64,000 bases of DNA, taken from NCBI RefSeq assembly GCF_014696925.1, contig NZ_JACJQY010000019.1, positions 29,293 to 93,292 on the forward strand, read 5' to 3'. The DNA comes from Phormidium tenue FACHB-1050. Its GTDB lineage: Bacteria > Cyanobacteriota > Cyanobacteriia > Pseudanabaenales > Pseudanabaenaceae. Under the pieces are notes generated by a model, which saw nothing but the letters and a program-made list of their open reading frames with translations, was not told where the DNA came from and did not search any database. The number at the start of each line of letters is the position of its first letter. The first letter of the stretch is position 1. Positions 1 to 8,982 of this stretch are shown here, piece after piece. The translations under genes and the position numbers were made by a program.

Positions 1-1079
1 GCCCAAATATTCGGCCAAGCTAATAATTGACCTTTTTTTTGAATTTCGGTTATTAGGATGGAATTAATTAAAACCCTGAGAAATTTACCCAAGACTGGTG
101 CAGTAGCAAGTAAACCTAAAACTCCGTCCCATCCCACCTTCATATCTACAAAATTAGTAGGTAATAAAACAATCATAGGTTGATGGAGGGCTGCTAGCTC
201 GGCAGTATTTGCCCCAACCGTCGTAATGCACAATTGACTACTTTGAATGAGAGCATGGGCTGGGAATTCCCGATGAATCTTAATAACTGTGCCTTTAGCT
301 GTTACTAAATTCTCATCGATCAAAGTTGCGGTTGCCCCATCACTATCGTCTGTAGGGAAACTATTTTGAGCATACTTCGCTAAGCCTTCTGGGGTAGTTG
401 TTGGGGCTAAGGCGATTACTAATTCTAAGTCAGGACGCTTTTGCTTGAGGATATCGGCGATCGCCACAGCTAGAGGTACACCGATCTGTAATTTATGTCC
501 TTTGGAACCTGGCATAAAGCAAATTTGTAAGGTAGAGCCAGAGTCACTTAGTAACTTTGTTTCTACCCGATCAACCATCAAATCTCCGATAACTGTTGAT
601 TTTTGACGAAATTCTGCTGGAATCTTGTCGGTGATCGCTTGATTACGCACAGCGAATAAATCAGCCCAGCGATACCATCTAGCTTCCCATTCTGCATAGA
701 TTAAAGTTTTGTAACCTAGACGCTTAGCGATCGCTACCGTAAAAAACTGATCCCCACCCAAAAAAATCACAATTCCTTGCTTTGCCCATTCCCAATTGGG
801 AGTTCTGCCCCACAGCAAAAAATCAAAAAACTGCTCCTGTGGCAATACTCGTTCAACATTAGGAAAGCTTTGGGCGAGTTGCGCCTCTTTTCCACTGGCG
901 TTCTGACAAGGCGAGAGGGCGATCGAGATGCGGATTTTCGCTAGGGCTTCAGGCGATCGCTGCTGCTCTATTGCCAAAGCTTTGAGAAAAGGATATACCC
1001 ATGTCGTTAACTCCCCAGGTCCATTCGACAGAATTAAAATATCTGTGAAGATATTTGTGGTTTGAGGATTGTTAATCAT
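1..1079 (-). CDS. Lipid-A-disaccharide synthase-related glycosyltransferase-like protein (partial, continues past the window edge)
   Basis: Own reverse-strand translation from ATG at 1079: MINNPQTTNIFTDILILSNGPGELTTWVYPFLKAL...; open to window position 1. Not in the ORF track. Confidence 0.7.
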   Translation of the reverse strand, partial: MINNPQTTNIFTDILILSNGPGELTTWVYPFLKALAIEQQRSPEALAKIRISIALSPCQNASGKEAQLAQSFPNVERVLPQEQFFDFLLWGRTPNWEWAKQGIVIFLGGDQFFTVAIAKRLGYKTLIYAEWEARWYRWADLFAVRNQAITDKIPAEFRQKSTVIGDLMVDRVETKLLSDSGSTLQICFMPGSKGHKLQIGVPLAVAIADILKQKRPDLELVIALAPTTTPEGLAKYAQNSFPTDDSDGATATLIDENLVTAKGTVIKIHREFPAHALIQSSQLCITTVGANTAELAALHQPMIVLLPTNFVDMKVGWDGVLGLLATAPVLGKFLRVLINSILITEIQKKGQLLAWPNIW

Positions 1080-1283
1080 AGTTAATAAACTTGGTTAATA
1101 AACTTGTAAGGGTAGATAGAGAAATTCGCGCCCTCTCTACTTTATGGGTTGATTGCTAGAAATTGGAATGGCGGGATCGAATTCACGATAAAATTATGCA
1201 CTCATGATCGAGTTAAATTAAAAGCTAGTAACGAAGCTTTTTACCCCAATTTTTTACTCAAGTTTTTTATAAGCGTCACGCAT

Positions 1284-2150
1284 GTGGATTTAAGTAGTTT
1301 ATTTGATACGCCAAAACCCGTGATCGGGGTCATTCATCTTTTGCCATTGCCTACTTCGCCGCGTTGGGGGAGCAGCCTTAAAGAGGTCATTGATCGAGCC
1401 GAACAGGAAGCAACTGCCCTTGCCGCAGGCGGAGTGCATGGAATTATCGTAGAGAATTTTTTTGATGCTCCGTTTACCAAAGATCGAGTTGATCCTGCGG
1501 TGGTCAGTTCCATGAGTCTGATTGTGCATCGTGTCAAACAGATGGTTGGCATTCCTGTTGGCATTAATGTGCTGAGGAATGATGGTCATAGTGCCTTAGC
1601 GATCGCCTCCTGTGTCGGTGCAAAGTTTATTCGCGTCAATGTCCTTATGGGCGTAATGGCAACCGATCAAGGCATTATCGAAGGAGATGCTTACAAGCTG
1701 CTCCGATATCGTCGTGAACTAGGTTCAGATGTGAAAATCTTTGCTGATGTTTTGGTAAAGCACGCTCAACCTATTTCTGTACCGCAGATCGCCGCCGCAG
1801 TCCACGATACTGTCCATCGCGGACTTGCCGATGCCGTAATTTTATCGGGATGGGCAACAGGACATGCTCCAACATCTGAGGATCTCAAGGAAGCAAAAAT
1901 TGCTTGTGGTGATACACCTCTATTGGTGGGATCTGGTGCAACATGGGATAACGTACCGCAGTTGATGGAATATGCTGATGGTGTGATTGTCTCTAGCTCA
2001 TTAAAGCGTAATGGCCAGATTCAACAGGCGATTGATCCAATCAGGGTCAGCCGTTTTGTCGATGCTGTGCGCTTAGATATTGCCAATAAAAAAAATAAGC
2101 GTATCGCTGAAGAGCAAATATTGCGATCGCCGCCAGTGTCGATTGGTTAA
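1284..2150 (+). CDS. btpA: BtpA family protein (photosystem I biogenesis)
   Basis: VDLSSLFDTPKPVIGVIHLLPLPTSPRW... BtpA-like; the track ORF starts at 1149 but the conserved start is likely GTG at 1284. Confidence 0.85.
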   Translation: MDLSSLFDTPKPVIGVIHLLPLPTSPRWGSSLKEVIDRAEQEATALAAGGVHGIIVENFFDAPFTKDRVDPAVVSSMSLIVHRVKQMVGIPVGINVLRNDGHSALAIASCVGAKFIRVNVLMGVMATDQGIIEGDAYKLLRYRRELGSDVKIFADVLVKHAQPISVPQIAAAVHDTVHRGLADAVILSGWATGHAPTSEDLKEAKIACGDTPLLVGSGATWDNVPQLMEYADGVIVSSSLKRNGQIQQAIDPIRVSRFVDAVRLDIANKKNKRIAEEQILRSPPVSIG

Positions 2151-2183
2151 AATAAAAACTAAAGGTGCATAGCGCCTCTAGTG

Positions 2184-2284
2184 ATACCAAACCACAAAAT
2201 GGCATAGCTACTTTTTAGTTTTAAAACCCTTACTGAGTATGTTGTTTAGTCTCAAAGTGTCGTCACACTTTTGAGCCTTGGTAT
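2184..2284. mobile_element. Family C MITE-like element
   Basis: TIR ATACCAA...TTGGTAT; interior ACAAAATGGC..., AAAACCCTTACTGAGT, AAAGTGTCGTCACACTTTTG. Confidence 0.6.
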
Positions 2285-2313
2285 TATAAATCTATTAGCA
2301 GGTAGGTACAAAA

Positions 2314-3204
2314 TTGTCAGGAACAGCTACAAGAAAACGATCTGAGCCTTGGTTGCATCGGTGGTCGCGCCCTGCGATCGTCGCTTTGACCCTATTTGGC
2401 TTTTCTCTAACAACTTATTTGACCGTAACCCACTTCTTTGGTCAAAAAGTCGCCCTCTGTGATGTACAAGGCAGCGGTTGTGATTTAGTGCTGAGCAGTG
2501 AGTATGCCAAGATTTTTGGAATCCCCCTAACGATTTTTGGCGCTCTAGGTTATCTCACTTTAGGACTTTTGGCAGGATTGCCATTGATATTAAAAAAGGA
2601 TGATCCCAAGGCGCAGGCGCAACTCAAGGAAGTAGCCAATTTCTTGATGTTCATGGTTTCTTCGGCAACATTTGTGTTTAGTGGATACCTAATGTATCTA
2701 CTTGCCTCAGGCAGTATCGGCGGACAGCCTCAGGTTTGCCTCTATTGCATATCCTCCGCTGCCACCATGACCACAATTTGGTTGCTCACGATATTTGGCT
2801 ATGCGTGGAAAGATGTTGGCAATCTTTTCTTTACAGGTGCGATCGTGGCGATCGTCACTCTTACCGCAACTCTTGGTGTTTACGCGAACCAAGGTAAACT
2901 TGCGGCTCAGAGTAACTCCTATGCAGGACGACTAGCCCAGCACTTAACCTCAACAAATGCCAAAATGTATGGGGCTTATTGGTGTTCACATTGTGAAAAT
3001 CAAAAAAGAAAATTTGGCGAAGCTCAAAAGCTGATTCCCTACATTGAATGTGATGCTAATGGTGTAAATCCGCAAACTGCCCTATGCCAACAAAAGGGAA
3101 TTAAGGGATTTCCCACTTGGGAGATTAATGGCAAGTTACTTTCTGGTGAAAGAAGTTTAGATGAATTAGCGAATGAGTCTGGCTATACAGGCGCTCGCAA
3201 CTAA
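2314..3204 (+). CDS. Vitamin K epoxide reductase family protein fused to a thioredoxin-like domain
   Basis: Multi-TM VKOR domain with paired Cys (CDVQGSGCD, CLYC) and C-terminal YWCSHCENQKRKFG / GIKGFPTWEING thioredoxin motif. Confidence 0.85.
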   Translation: MSGTATRKRSEPWLHRWSRPAIVALTLFGFSLTTYLTVTHFFGQKVALCDVQGSGCDLVLSSEYAKIFGIPLTIFGALGYLTLGLLAGLPLILKKDDPKAQAQLKEVANFLMFMVSSATFVFSGYLMYLLASGSIGGQPQVCLYCISSAATMTTIWLLTIFGYAWKDVGNLFFTGAIVAIVTLTATLGVYANQGKLAAQSNSYAGRLAQHLTSTNAKMYGAYWCSHCENQKRKFGEAQKLIPYIECDANGVNPQTALCQQKGIKGFPTWEINGKLLSGERSLDELANESGYTGARN

Positions 3205-3241
3205 ATAAAAAAAGAGAGTGCTTTGCACTCTCTTTTTTTAT
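3205..3241. terminator. Bidirectional intrinsic terminator between convergent genes
   Basis: ATAAAAAAAGAGAGTGC-TTT-GCACTCTCTTTTTTTAT; right arm overlaps the stop codon of the minus-strand gene. Confidence 0.88.
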
Positions 3242-4095
3242 AAACCCCAAAAATTTGCTCGTTCTTTGAGCCAGCCATTTTTACGCCATTTTTCGACAAT
3301 ATCAAATACACGATCGCGTAAGTCCAAATGTTGCAACCCTCGCGGCAAAGCGATCGCTAAACTATGCACGGCTAGGGGTTGCCCAATGATTGCAAAATCA
3401 GGATACTCTCTAAGCCATTGGGTGAGGCTAGTGCGATCGCCCACAAAAGCTTTGACTTTGCCCGATTGCAATGCATTTAAACCGTCTTGATAAGAATTAG
3501 CGCCAATGATCGCTGCCTTGGGGAATTGCGATTGAATCACCGCGATCGCTGCCGAATTTTTGAGTACCCCAATCGCTGAAGGTTGGCTTAGTTCTTGAAA
3601 AGTTGTGCCGCGCCTAGCGATGGCAATTGTGCTGTCAGTGTAGTAGGGCAATGAAAAATCTATCAGCCGCGAACGATTATTGGTAACTGTAATTTGGGCG
3701 ATCGCTAAGTCAACTAGATTGGTTTGTAATGCTGAGAGACGATCGCGATTTTTTAGTGGCACTAATTCAACGGGGAAATCTAGCTCTTTGGCTAACTCAC
3801 GCGCAATATCAATTTCTAGTCCTGCTAAGTTACCACTGCGATCGCGAAATCCTAAGGGATACAAATTATCTTTGACACCGACAATTAACTTGCCCCGCTT
3901 CTTAATTTTATCGAGAGTATTTATGTCTGGGGTGATAGCTGAATTTGTTTCTGCGGCGATCGCCAAATGATCGGGCTGAATCACCTTGAGATAATTTCCG
4001 CCAGTAAATAAAGCAATCATGGCGAGCGTTGTTACGGCAAAAGTATTACTTTGAGCTTTTCTCACATAACCTCCTGAAAAATCTCCAAAACCCAA
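3238..4095 (-). CDS. Amino-acid-type ABC transporter substrate-binding protein (PBP2-like)
   Basis: LDKIKKRGKLIVGVKDNLYPLGFRDRSGNLAGLEIDIARELAKEL: SBP_bac_3 signature. Confidence 0.8.
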   Translation of the reverse strand: MGFGDFSGGYVRKAQSNTFAVTTLAMIALFTGGNYLKVIQPDHLAIAAETNSAITPDINTLDKIKKRGKLIVGVKDNLYPLGFRDRSGNLAGLEIDIARELAKELDFPVELVPLKNRDRLSALQTNLVDLAIAQITVTNNRSRLIDFSLPYYTDSTIAIARRGTTFQELSQPSAIGVLKNSAAIAVIQSQFPKAAIIGANSYQDGLNALQSGKVKAFVGDRTSLTQWLREYPDFAIIGQPLAVHSLAIALPRGLQHLDLRDRVFDIVEKWRKNGWLKERANFWGL

Positions 4096-4142
4096 AAAAT
4101 AAAAAAGCGGCGCAATGCGCCGCTTTTTTATTTTTTGGGTTT
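4088..4142 (-). terminator. rplT terminator, 26-bp perfect arms
   Basis: AAACCCAAAAAATAAAAAAGCGGCGC-AAT-GCGCCGCTTTTTTATTTTTTGGGTTT; arm includes two bases of the rplT stop codon. Confidence 0.85.
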
Positions 4143-4494
4143 ATACGACAGATTTTGCTTTTTCGACGATCGCCGTAAATGCTTGGGGATCGAGAATGGC
4201 AATTTGAGAAAGCATCTTACGATTGATGTCGATATTTGCTTTCTTGAGCAGTCCTGCGAACTTGCTATAGCTCAAACCTTGTTGGCGAGCCGCAGCATTA
4301 ATGCGGGTAATCCAGAGGCTACGGAAATCGCGCTTCTTCTTGCGGCGATCGCGGTAGGCATTACGCAGAGCTTTCATTACCTGCTGGTTAGCAGTGCGGA
4401 ACAGCTTAGAGTGCGATCCGCGAAAGCCCTTGGCTAATTTTAGTACTTTGTTGCGGCGCTTTCTAGCTACGTTACCGCGTTTTACTCTCGTCAT
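4141..4494 (-). CDS. rplT: 50S ribosomal protein L20
   Basis: [43 protein letters not shown]. Confidence 0.98.
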   Translation of the reverse strand: MTRVKRGNVARKRRNKVLKLAKGFRGSHSKLFRTANQQVMKALRNAYRDRRKKKRDFRSLWITRINAAARQQGLSYSKFAGLLKKANIDINRKMLSQIAILDPQAFTAIVEKAKSVV

Positions 4495-4530
4495 GGCTTC
4501 GTTATTATCGTGATTTGTTTTTATTTAATT

Positions 4531-4561
4531 TTTTTACAGGGTGCTAAGCACCCTGTAAAAA
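4531..4561 (-). terminator. Hairpin between rpmI and rplT
   Basis: TTTTTACAGGGTGC-TAA-GCACCCTGTAAAAA. Confidence 0.65.
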
Positions 4562-4565
4562 GCTC

Positions 4566-4763
4566 TTAGGCGTAAGGCATCATTGCGCTTACTCTGTCAT
4601 TATCAGTCTCATCAACTATAGCCATCTGACCCAATCTGCTCTTACGAACAGTAGGCTTATGCTCTAGTAGGTGGTTGCGACCAGCGTGGCGGCGAGCAAA
4701 CTTGCCGCTACCCGTCACCTTGAATCGCTTGGCGGCAGATTTACGAGTTTTGAGCTTAGGCAC
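4566..4763 (-). CDS. rpmI: 50S ribosomal protein L35
   Basis: [36 protein letters not shown]. Confidence 0.98.
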   Translation of the reverse strand: MPKLKTRKSAAKRFKVTGSGKFARRHAGRNHLLEHKPTVRKSRLGQMAIVDETDNDRVSAMMPYA

Positions 4764-4923
4764 TTCTTTCTAGTCCAAATTTTTGACCTTTACGAGTGTA
4801 CCATAAGGTAATGCCATATATTGCATTTAGTACGCAATTCAAATAATTATCATTTAAAACTGATTTTAGAGTTTTCTGTGCCGTAGGCACAGAAAACTCT
4901 AAAATCGGTTTCAGTCGAACTCT

Positions 4924-6135
4924 ATGGCACAACCTGTCTCTTACAACATAAGTATGGAATCTAGTTCAGAAATTAAGATCAAACGCCGTGTGTTTATCAG
5001 TACAGGGGAAGTTTCAGGCGACTGGCATGGGGCAATTTTAATTGAAGCTCTACGTGAGCGAGCCGTCCTTAGAAATATCGAATTAGAGATCGTCGGGCTT
5101 GGTGGCGATCGCATGGTAGCAACAGGAGCGAGAATCCTCGGCAATACAGTTGGTATTGGTTCTATTGGCGCAGTTGAAGCCCTGCCCTATATTTTGCCCA
5201 CACTCAAGGTGCAGCGAGATGCTAAAAAATGGTTGAAGACTTCTCCTCCTGATGTGGCGGTATTAATTGACTACATGATGCCCAACCAAGGAATTGGCTA
5301 TTATGCCAAGCGTACTTTAAAGATTCCTGTCATTTATTACATTGCACCTCAAGAATGGGTGTGGTCTTTTAATGACAAAAATACAAAGGCGATCGCCGCT
5401 TTTACCGATAAGTTATTGGCGATTTTCCCTCAAGAAGCAGTTTATTACGAGAAGCAAGGCACAAATGTGCAATGGGTCGGACATCCTTTTGTAGATCTAA
5501 TGGCAGAGATTCCTGATCGCGTTGAATCTCGTAAACAACTTGGCATTGCCGATGATGACTTGGTGGTAACTTTGCTTCCCGCTTCTCGAACTCAAGAATT
5601 GCGATCTGTCATGCCAATTATTCTCAAAGCAGCAAAAATCATCCAAACCAAGTTACCTCATGTCAAATTTTGGTTGCCGCTATCTCTAGAACGCTATCGT
5701 CCTGAAGTTGAGAAGTTGCTCAAGGAATATGACATCAAAGCTACGATTATTTCGGCTCAGTCACAAATTGCGATTAGTGCTGCTGACTTGGTATTGAGCA
5801 AATCTGGAACAGTGAATCTAGAGACGGCTCTTCTCAATGTGCCACAGGTGATTTTATATCGCGTCAGTGCGATTACAGCTTGGATTGCTCGCAATATTAT
5901 CAAACTGAAATTACCGTTTATTTCGCCCGTAAATTTGGTCAATATGGAATCAGTTGTGCCTGAGTTTGTGCAAGATGCGGCGATTCCCGAAGCGATCGCG
6001 GAATCTGCTTTAGATCTATTAATCAATCCTCAAGCAAGGCAAACTATGCTCGATGGATATATCAGAGTAAGGGAAAGTTTGGGAGAGAAAGGAGCAATTA
6101 ACCGCGTTGCTGATTCGATTCTTGATTATCTGTAA
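4924..6135 (+). CDS. lpxB: Lipid-A-disaccharide synthase
   Basis: FISTGEVSGDWHGAILIEAL...GLGGDRM...YYIAPQEWVW...KSGTVNLETALL motifs. Confidence 0.93.
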   Translation: MAQPVSYNISMESSSEIKIKRRVFISTGEVSGDWHGAILIEALRERAVLRNIELEIVGLGGDRMVATGARILGNTVGIGSIGAVEALPYILPTLKVQRDAKKWLKTSPPDVAVLIDYMMPNQGIGYYAKRTLKIPVIYYIAPQEWVWSFNDKNTKAIAAFTDKLLAIFPQEAVYYEKQGTNVQWVGHPFVDLMAEIPDRVESRKQLGIADDDLVVTLLPASRTQELRSVMPIILKAAKIIQTKLPHVKFWLPLSLERYRPEVEKLLKEYDIKATIISAQSQIAISAADLVLSKSGTVNLETALLNVPQVILYRVSAITAWIARNIIKLKLPFISPVNLVNMESVVPEFVQDAAIPEAIAESALDLLINPQARQTMLDGYIRVRESLGEKGAINRVADSILDYL

Positions 6136-6234
6136 AGCTACTCTTTCCATTGAATCACTAGTAATGTGCGGATTTGCCGCCCATCACTAATGATTTTTAT
6201 AACGCCTATTCTTTCGATGACAAGAAAGTACATC

Positions 6235-6350
6235 TATAGCAATGTAAGTTTTGCTTAGGACATAAAACCCAAAAGATGAGTGGCGGCGCTTCGCGCCGCC
6301 ACTCATCTTTTGGGTTTTGATTTGTCCCAGCTATCTCTTGCGTTGCTATA
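6235..6350. mobile_element. Family A hairpin element
   Basis: TATAGCAATG... AAACCCAAAAGATGAGTGGCGGCGC-TTC-GCGCCGCCACTCATCTTTTGGGTTT ...GTTGCTATA. Confidence 0.75.
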
Positions 6351-6515
6351 GAAATTTTTTACTGGAGGCACGATCATCATTTTCAACAGGAATATTTTAT
6401 TGCTTTATTGAGATATAAATAAATTAAATTTTGTCATCAATGCTAGTGAGAGGCGATCGCTAAGTTAAAGAATATTTTCATGAAATAAGTAAAAGTTCTT
6501 TCGCTTATAAAATTT

Positions 6516-6875
6516 TTAAAAAGGAATCCAGCCTATTTTATCGATCCATTCCTCAGCTTCAGAAACTTCCCAAATTAGATTTAATTCTTCAGCAACTTTA
6601 TTGAGAGGCAAGTTTGGGCGTAGCCAAAATAAACCCCAAGTGTGTCTACCTGATGACCAATGATCGTCTAGGTGTGAGGGCATACTTTTCCGATTATCTG
6701 TAACCAGCAATCTTTTGGACATTTCTAAGTAGATGAGAATTTCAGGATCTAGAGTTCCTAAAGGTGCCATATTTTCTTCACCAACTCGCATGATATCTAT
6801 TTTAGGATTAAGCCTTAATAGCGCAGATTTCAACTTTGGCGAGAGGTTTTCGTCAAGTAAAAATCTTGTTTTCAT
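6516..6875 (-). CDS. DUF5615-type PIN-like protein (putative toxin)
   Basis: MKTRFLLDENLSPKLKSALLRL...LLVTDNRKSMPSHL; overlaps the upstream DUF433 gene by 4 nt. Confidence 0.75.
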   Translation of the reverse strand: MKTRFLLDENLSPKLKSALLRLNPKIDIMRVGEENMAPLGTLDPEILIYLEMSKRLLVTDNRKSMPSHLDDHWSSGRHTWGLFWLRPNLPLNKVAEELNLIWEVSEAEEWIDKIGWIPF

Positions 6876-7207
6876 GAGATGAGTAACAATTTCTTTTTTG
6901 TCTGCTCTCTAAGCGATCGCAGTCTTGCGATTAATTCTGAAGGTTCTTTCTTTAACCATGCTTGATAGTGTTGTTCCTGTGAGTGCTCTAGTCGAAACAT
7001 ATACTCGTCAATTTGAGTGCGGTTACGCCAATAATAGGTAATTACGGCATAGATTTTTTCTAGATTTAAGCTTGGCAGTTCTTCTAAAATTTCTTCGGGA
7101 CTATAGCCGCTTAAATAGTATTTGATGACATCTTGGATGCCAACACGATGACCTTTGATGCGGATATCATCTGGGCTTAGAAAATCGAAATAGTCTTCTA
7201 AAAGCAT
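6872..7207 (-). CDS. DUF433 domain protein (putative antitoxin)
   Basis: DDIRIKGHRVGIQDVIKYYLSGYSPEEILEELPSLNLEKIYAVITYYWRN: DUF433 signature. Confidence 0.78.
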   Translation of the reverse strand: MLLEDYFDFLSPDDIRIKGHRVGIQDVIKYYLSGYSPEEILEELPSLNLEKIYAVITYYWRNRTQIDEYMFRLEHSQEQHYQAWLKKEPSELIARLRSLREQTKKKLLLIS

Positions 7208-7263
7208 AGGTATTGTCTCTTCTATGTGAATAATATCTTAGCTCATCTATATGATCGCCATCT

Positions 7264-7665
7264 TTATTCTTGCCAATCTTCAAGTTTTAATCCTTCAACA
7301 CGCTCAAACTCTCTAGTATTGTGGGTTACAAGGATAAGATTATTGGCTAAAGCGATCGCAGCAATCTGTAAATCATAGCTTCCTATCGGAGTTCCCATCT
7401 TTTGTAATTTGGCGCGTATTTGTCCGCAAATTAAGGCTGCTTTGCCGTCAAAAGGTAAGCTGGTTAAATCGGCAAAGAAGTGACTGAGGTTTTCTAGATT
7501 CTCAGCAGTTCGAGAGCCTTTGTAAGCACCATAATAAAGTTCAAATTTTACAACGTCACAAATACAGACATCATCAGGTGAGGTTGCTAAAAAATGCTGA
7601 TAAATAGCTGGATTACGGCGATTGATGTAACCAATACAGGTGTTGGTGTCGAGCAGATAAATCAT
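7264..7665 (-). CDS. vapC: VapC-type PIN domain toxin
   Basis: MIYLLDTNTCIGYINRR...IGSYDLQIAAIALANNLILVTHNTREFERVEGLKLEDW. Confidence 0.9.
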   Translation of the reverse strand: MIYLLDTNTCIGYINRRNPAIYQHFLATSPDDVCICDVVKFELYYGAYKGSRTAENLENLSHFFADLTSLPFDGKAALICGQIRAKLQKMGTPIGSYDLQIAAIALANNLILVTHNTREFERVEGLKLEDWQE

Positions 7666-7892
7666 AAAAGTTCGTTACGTTCTGGTTGTTCGCCTTGGGT
7701 TTCTCTTACTAACGGTTCTCCTTGCCATGCTCCAAATGTACTCAGAAATCGCTGTGACCATTGGCGCTTTTGAGTCTTCTGGACAATTTGATACACCAAT
7801 AAAATATCTAGTTTTTCTCCTGAATGTTCAGGAAGTTGAATTTGAAGTATGCCTTTTTCATCAACTTGGGCTGTCGTTTGGATTGTTTGCAT
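7662..7892 (-). CDS. Putative antitoxin of the PIN toxin
   Basis: Small ORF immediately upstream of and overlapping vapC by 4 nt: MQTIQTTAQVDEKGILQIQLPEHSGEKLDILLVY. Confidence 0.7.
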   Translation of the reverse strand: MQTIQTTAQVDEKGILQIQLPEHSGEKLDILLVYQIVQKTQKRQWSQRFLSTFGAWQGEPLVRETQGEQPERNELL

Positions 7893-7903
7893 TGTCTTAC
7901 TTC

Positions 7904-8002
7904 CTATGGATATTTTCTGTTAACACCTTGGATGCCAATACGATGACCTTTGATGCGGATGTCATCTGGACTTAGAAAGTCGAAATAGTCTTCTAAAAGC
8001 AT
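7904..8002 (-). pseudogene. Truncated duplicate of the DUF433 N-terminus
   Basis: Translates MLLEDYFDFLSPDDIRIKGHRIGIQGVNRKYP*; nearly identical to the start of the 6872..7207 gene, and the homology extends into the upstream region (8003-8050 vs 7208-7255). Confidence 0.88.
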
Positions 8003-8112
8003 AGGTATTGCCTCTTCTATGTGAATGCTATCTTAGCTCAGCTATGCGATTACCTCTAAGATTCATTGTCTAAAGTTTACTGTGGGTATTCTCTAGCTAT
8101 TTCATCCATTTT

Positions 8113-8862
8113 TTAGGTAGATTTTGACGTTCTTTCTTCCCAAGTTGCGACCAAAAATGCAGCCATTGCCCCCGCTAAATTGACCGCGAGTGCAGCGTGT
8201 CGAGGAGATGGTTTAATGGCTTTTTTCCCTTTGCCATGAGCATCACTCAACTTATTGCGTATAGTTCCAAGTCCTTGAATGACTGAAGAACAACCGCCAA
8301 GTATTTGTTTAAAGACTTCTTCTTGGTGCTGTTCAGGAGCCATATTAAGTTGTTTAGCAGTTTCTCTATAGAGTTTAAGCAAATCATCTTTATCGGTGTG
8401 AGGAATACCTGCTTCATCCAAAATATGTTTACAAACTGATTCAATTAATGTACGTGCCATAGTAATTGCTGCTTCAGGATCTTCATCTCTGCGTTCAAGA
8501 GCTTTTTGCCAAGCAATATGAACATGTTCAGTATCGAACTCAACAAGAATTGCGGAAATGTCGTTATCTGCTGGTTGAGCCGTAATACTATTTTGCTCCA
8601 GAGATGTAATCAACGAAGCAAACTCTCCCCATATAAAAACTTTTCGTTCTTGGTAGGTACTGAACTTTGATTTAATGAAACTCCAGAATTTTGATGGTTC
8701 GTCGCAAGTTATAACAAATTGAGGAAGAAGATCTTTGACTGTGCTATCTCTTAGCAACTCTAAACGGAGAATACTATAATCTTCATCCTTGATATCTCCA
8801 CCTGTTGCACGGGCAATAAAAATGTCTTGAAGGTGTCGTACTTTCTCTAAGCGTGTCGTCAT
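8113..8862 (-). CDS. Abortive infection C-terminal (Abi_C)-like domain protein
   Basis: AITMARTLIESVCKHILDEAGIPHTDKDDLLKLYRETAKQLNMAPEQHQEEVFKQILGGCSSVIQGLGTIRNKLSDAHGKGKK: Abi_C-like. Track ORF extends to 8943; MTTRLEKV at 8862 is a more plausible start. Confidence 0.75.
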   Translation of the reverse strand: MTTRLEKVRHLQDIFIARATGGDIKDEDYSILRLELLRDSTVKDLLPQFVITCDEPSKFWSFIKSKFSTYQERKVFIWGEFASLITSLEQNSITAQPADNDISAILVEFDTEHVHIAWQKALERRDEDPEAAITMARTLIESVCKHILDEAGIPHTDKDDLLKLYRETAKQLNMAPEQHQEEVFKQILGGCSSVIQGLGTIRNKLSDAHGKGKKAIKPSPRHAALAVNLAGAMAAFLVATWEERTSKST

Positions 8863-8945
8863 TGTTTCTAAAAGCTGGACTATATAACTAATATGTATTA
8901 GTCTAATCGACACCCAAGATATTTCTGAGAATGCCACAGACAATA

Positions 8946-8982
8946 AAACAAAAAAGAGGCGCTAAGCGCCTCTTTTTTGTTT
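8946..8982 (-). terminator. Intrinsic terminator of ndhB
   Basis: 17-nt perfect arms AAAACAAAAAAGAGGCGC-type / TAA loop / GCGCCTCTTTTTTGTTT, overlapping the ndhB stop. Confidence 0.8.
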
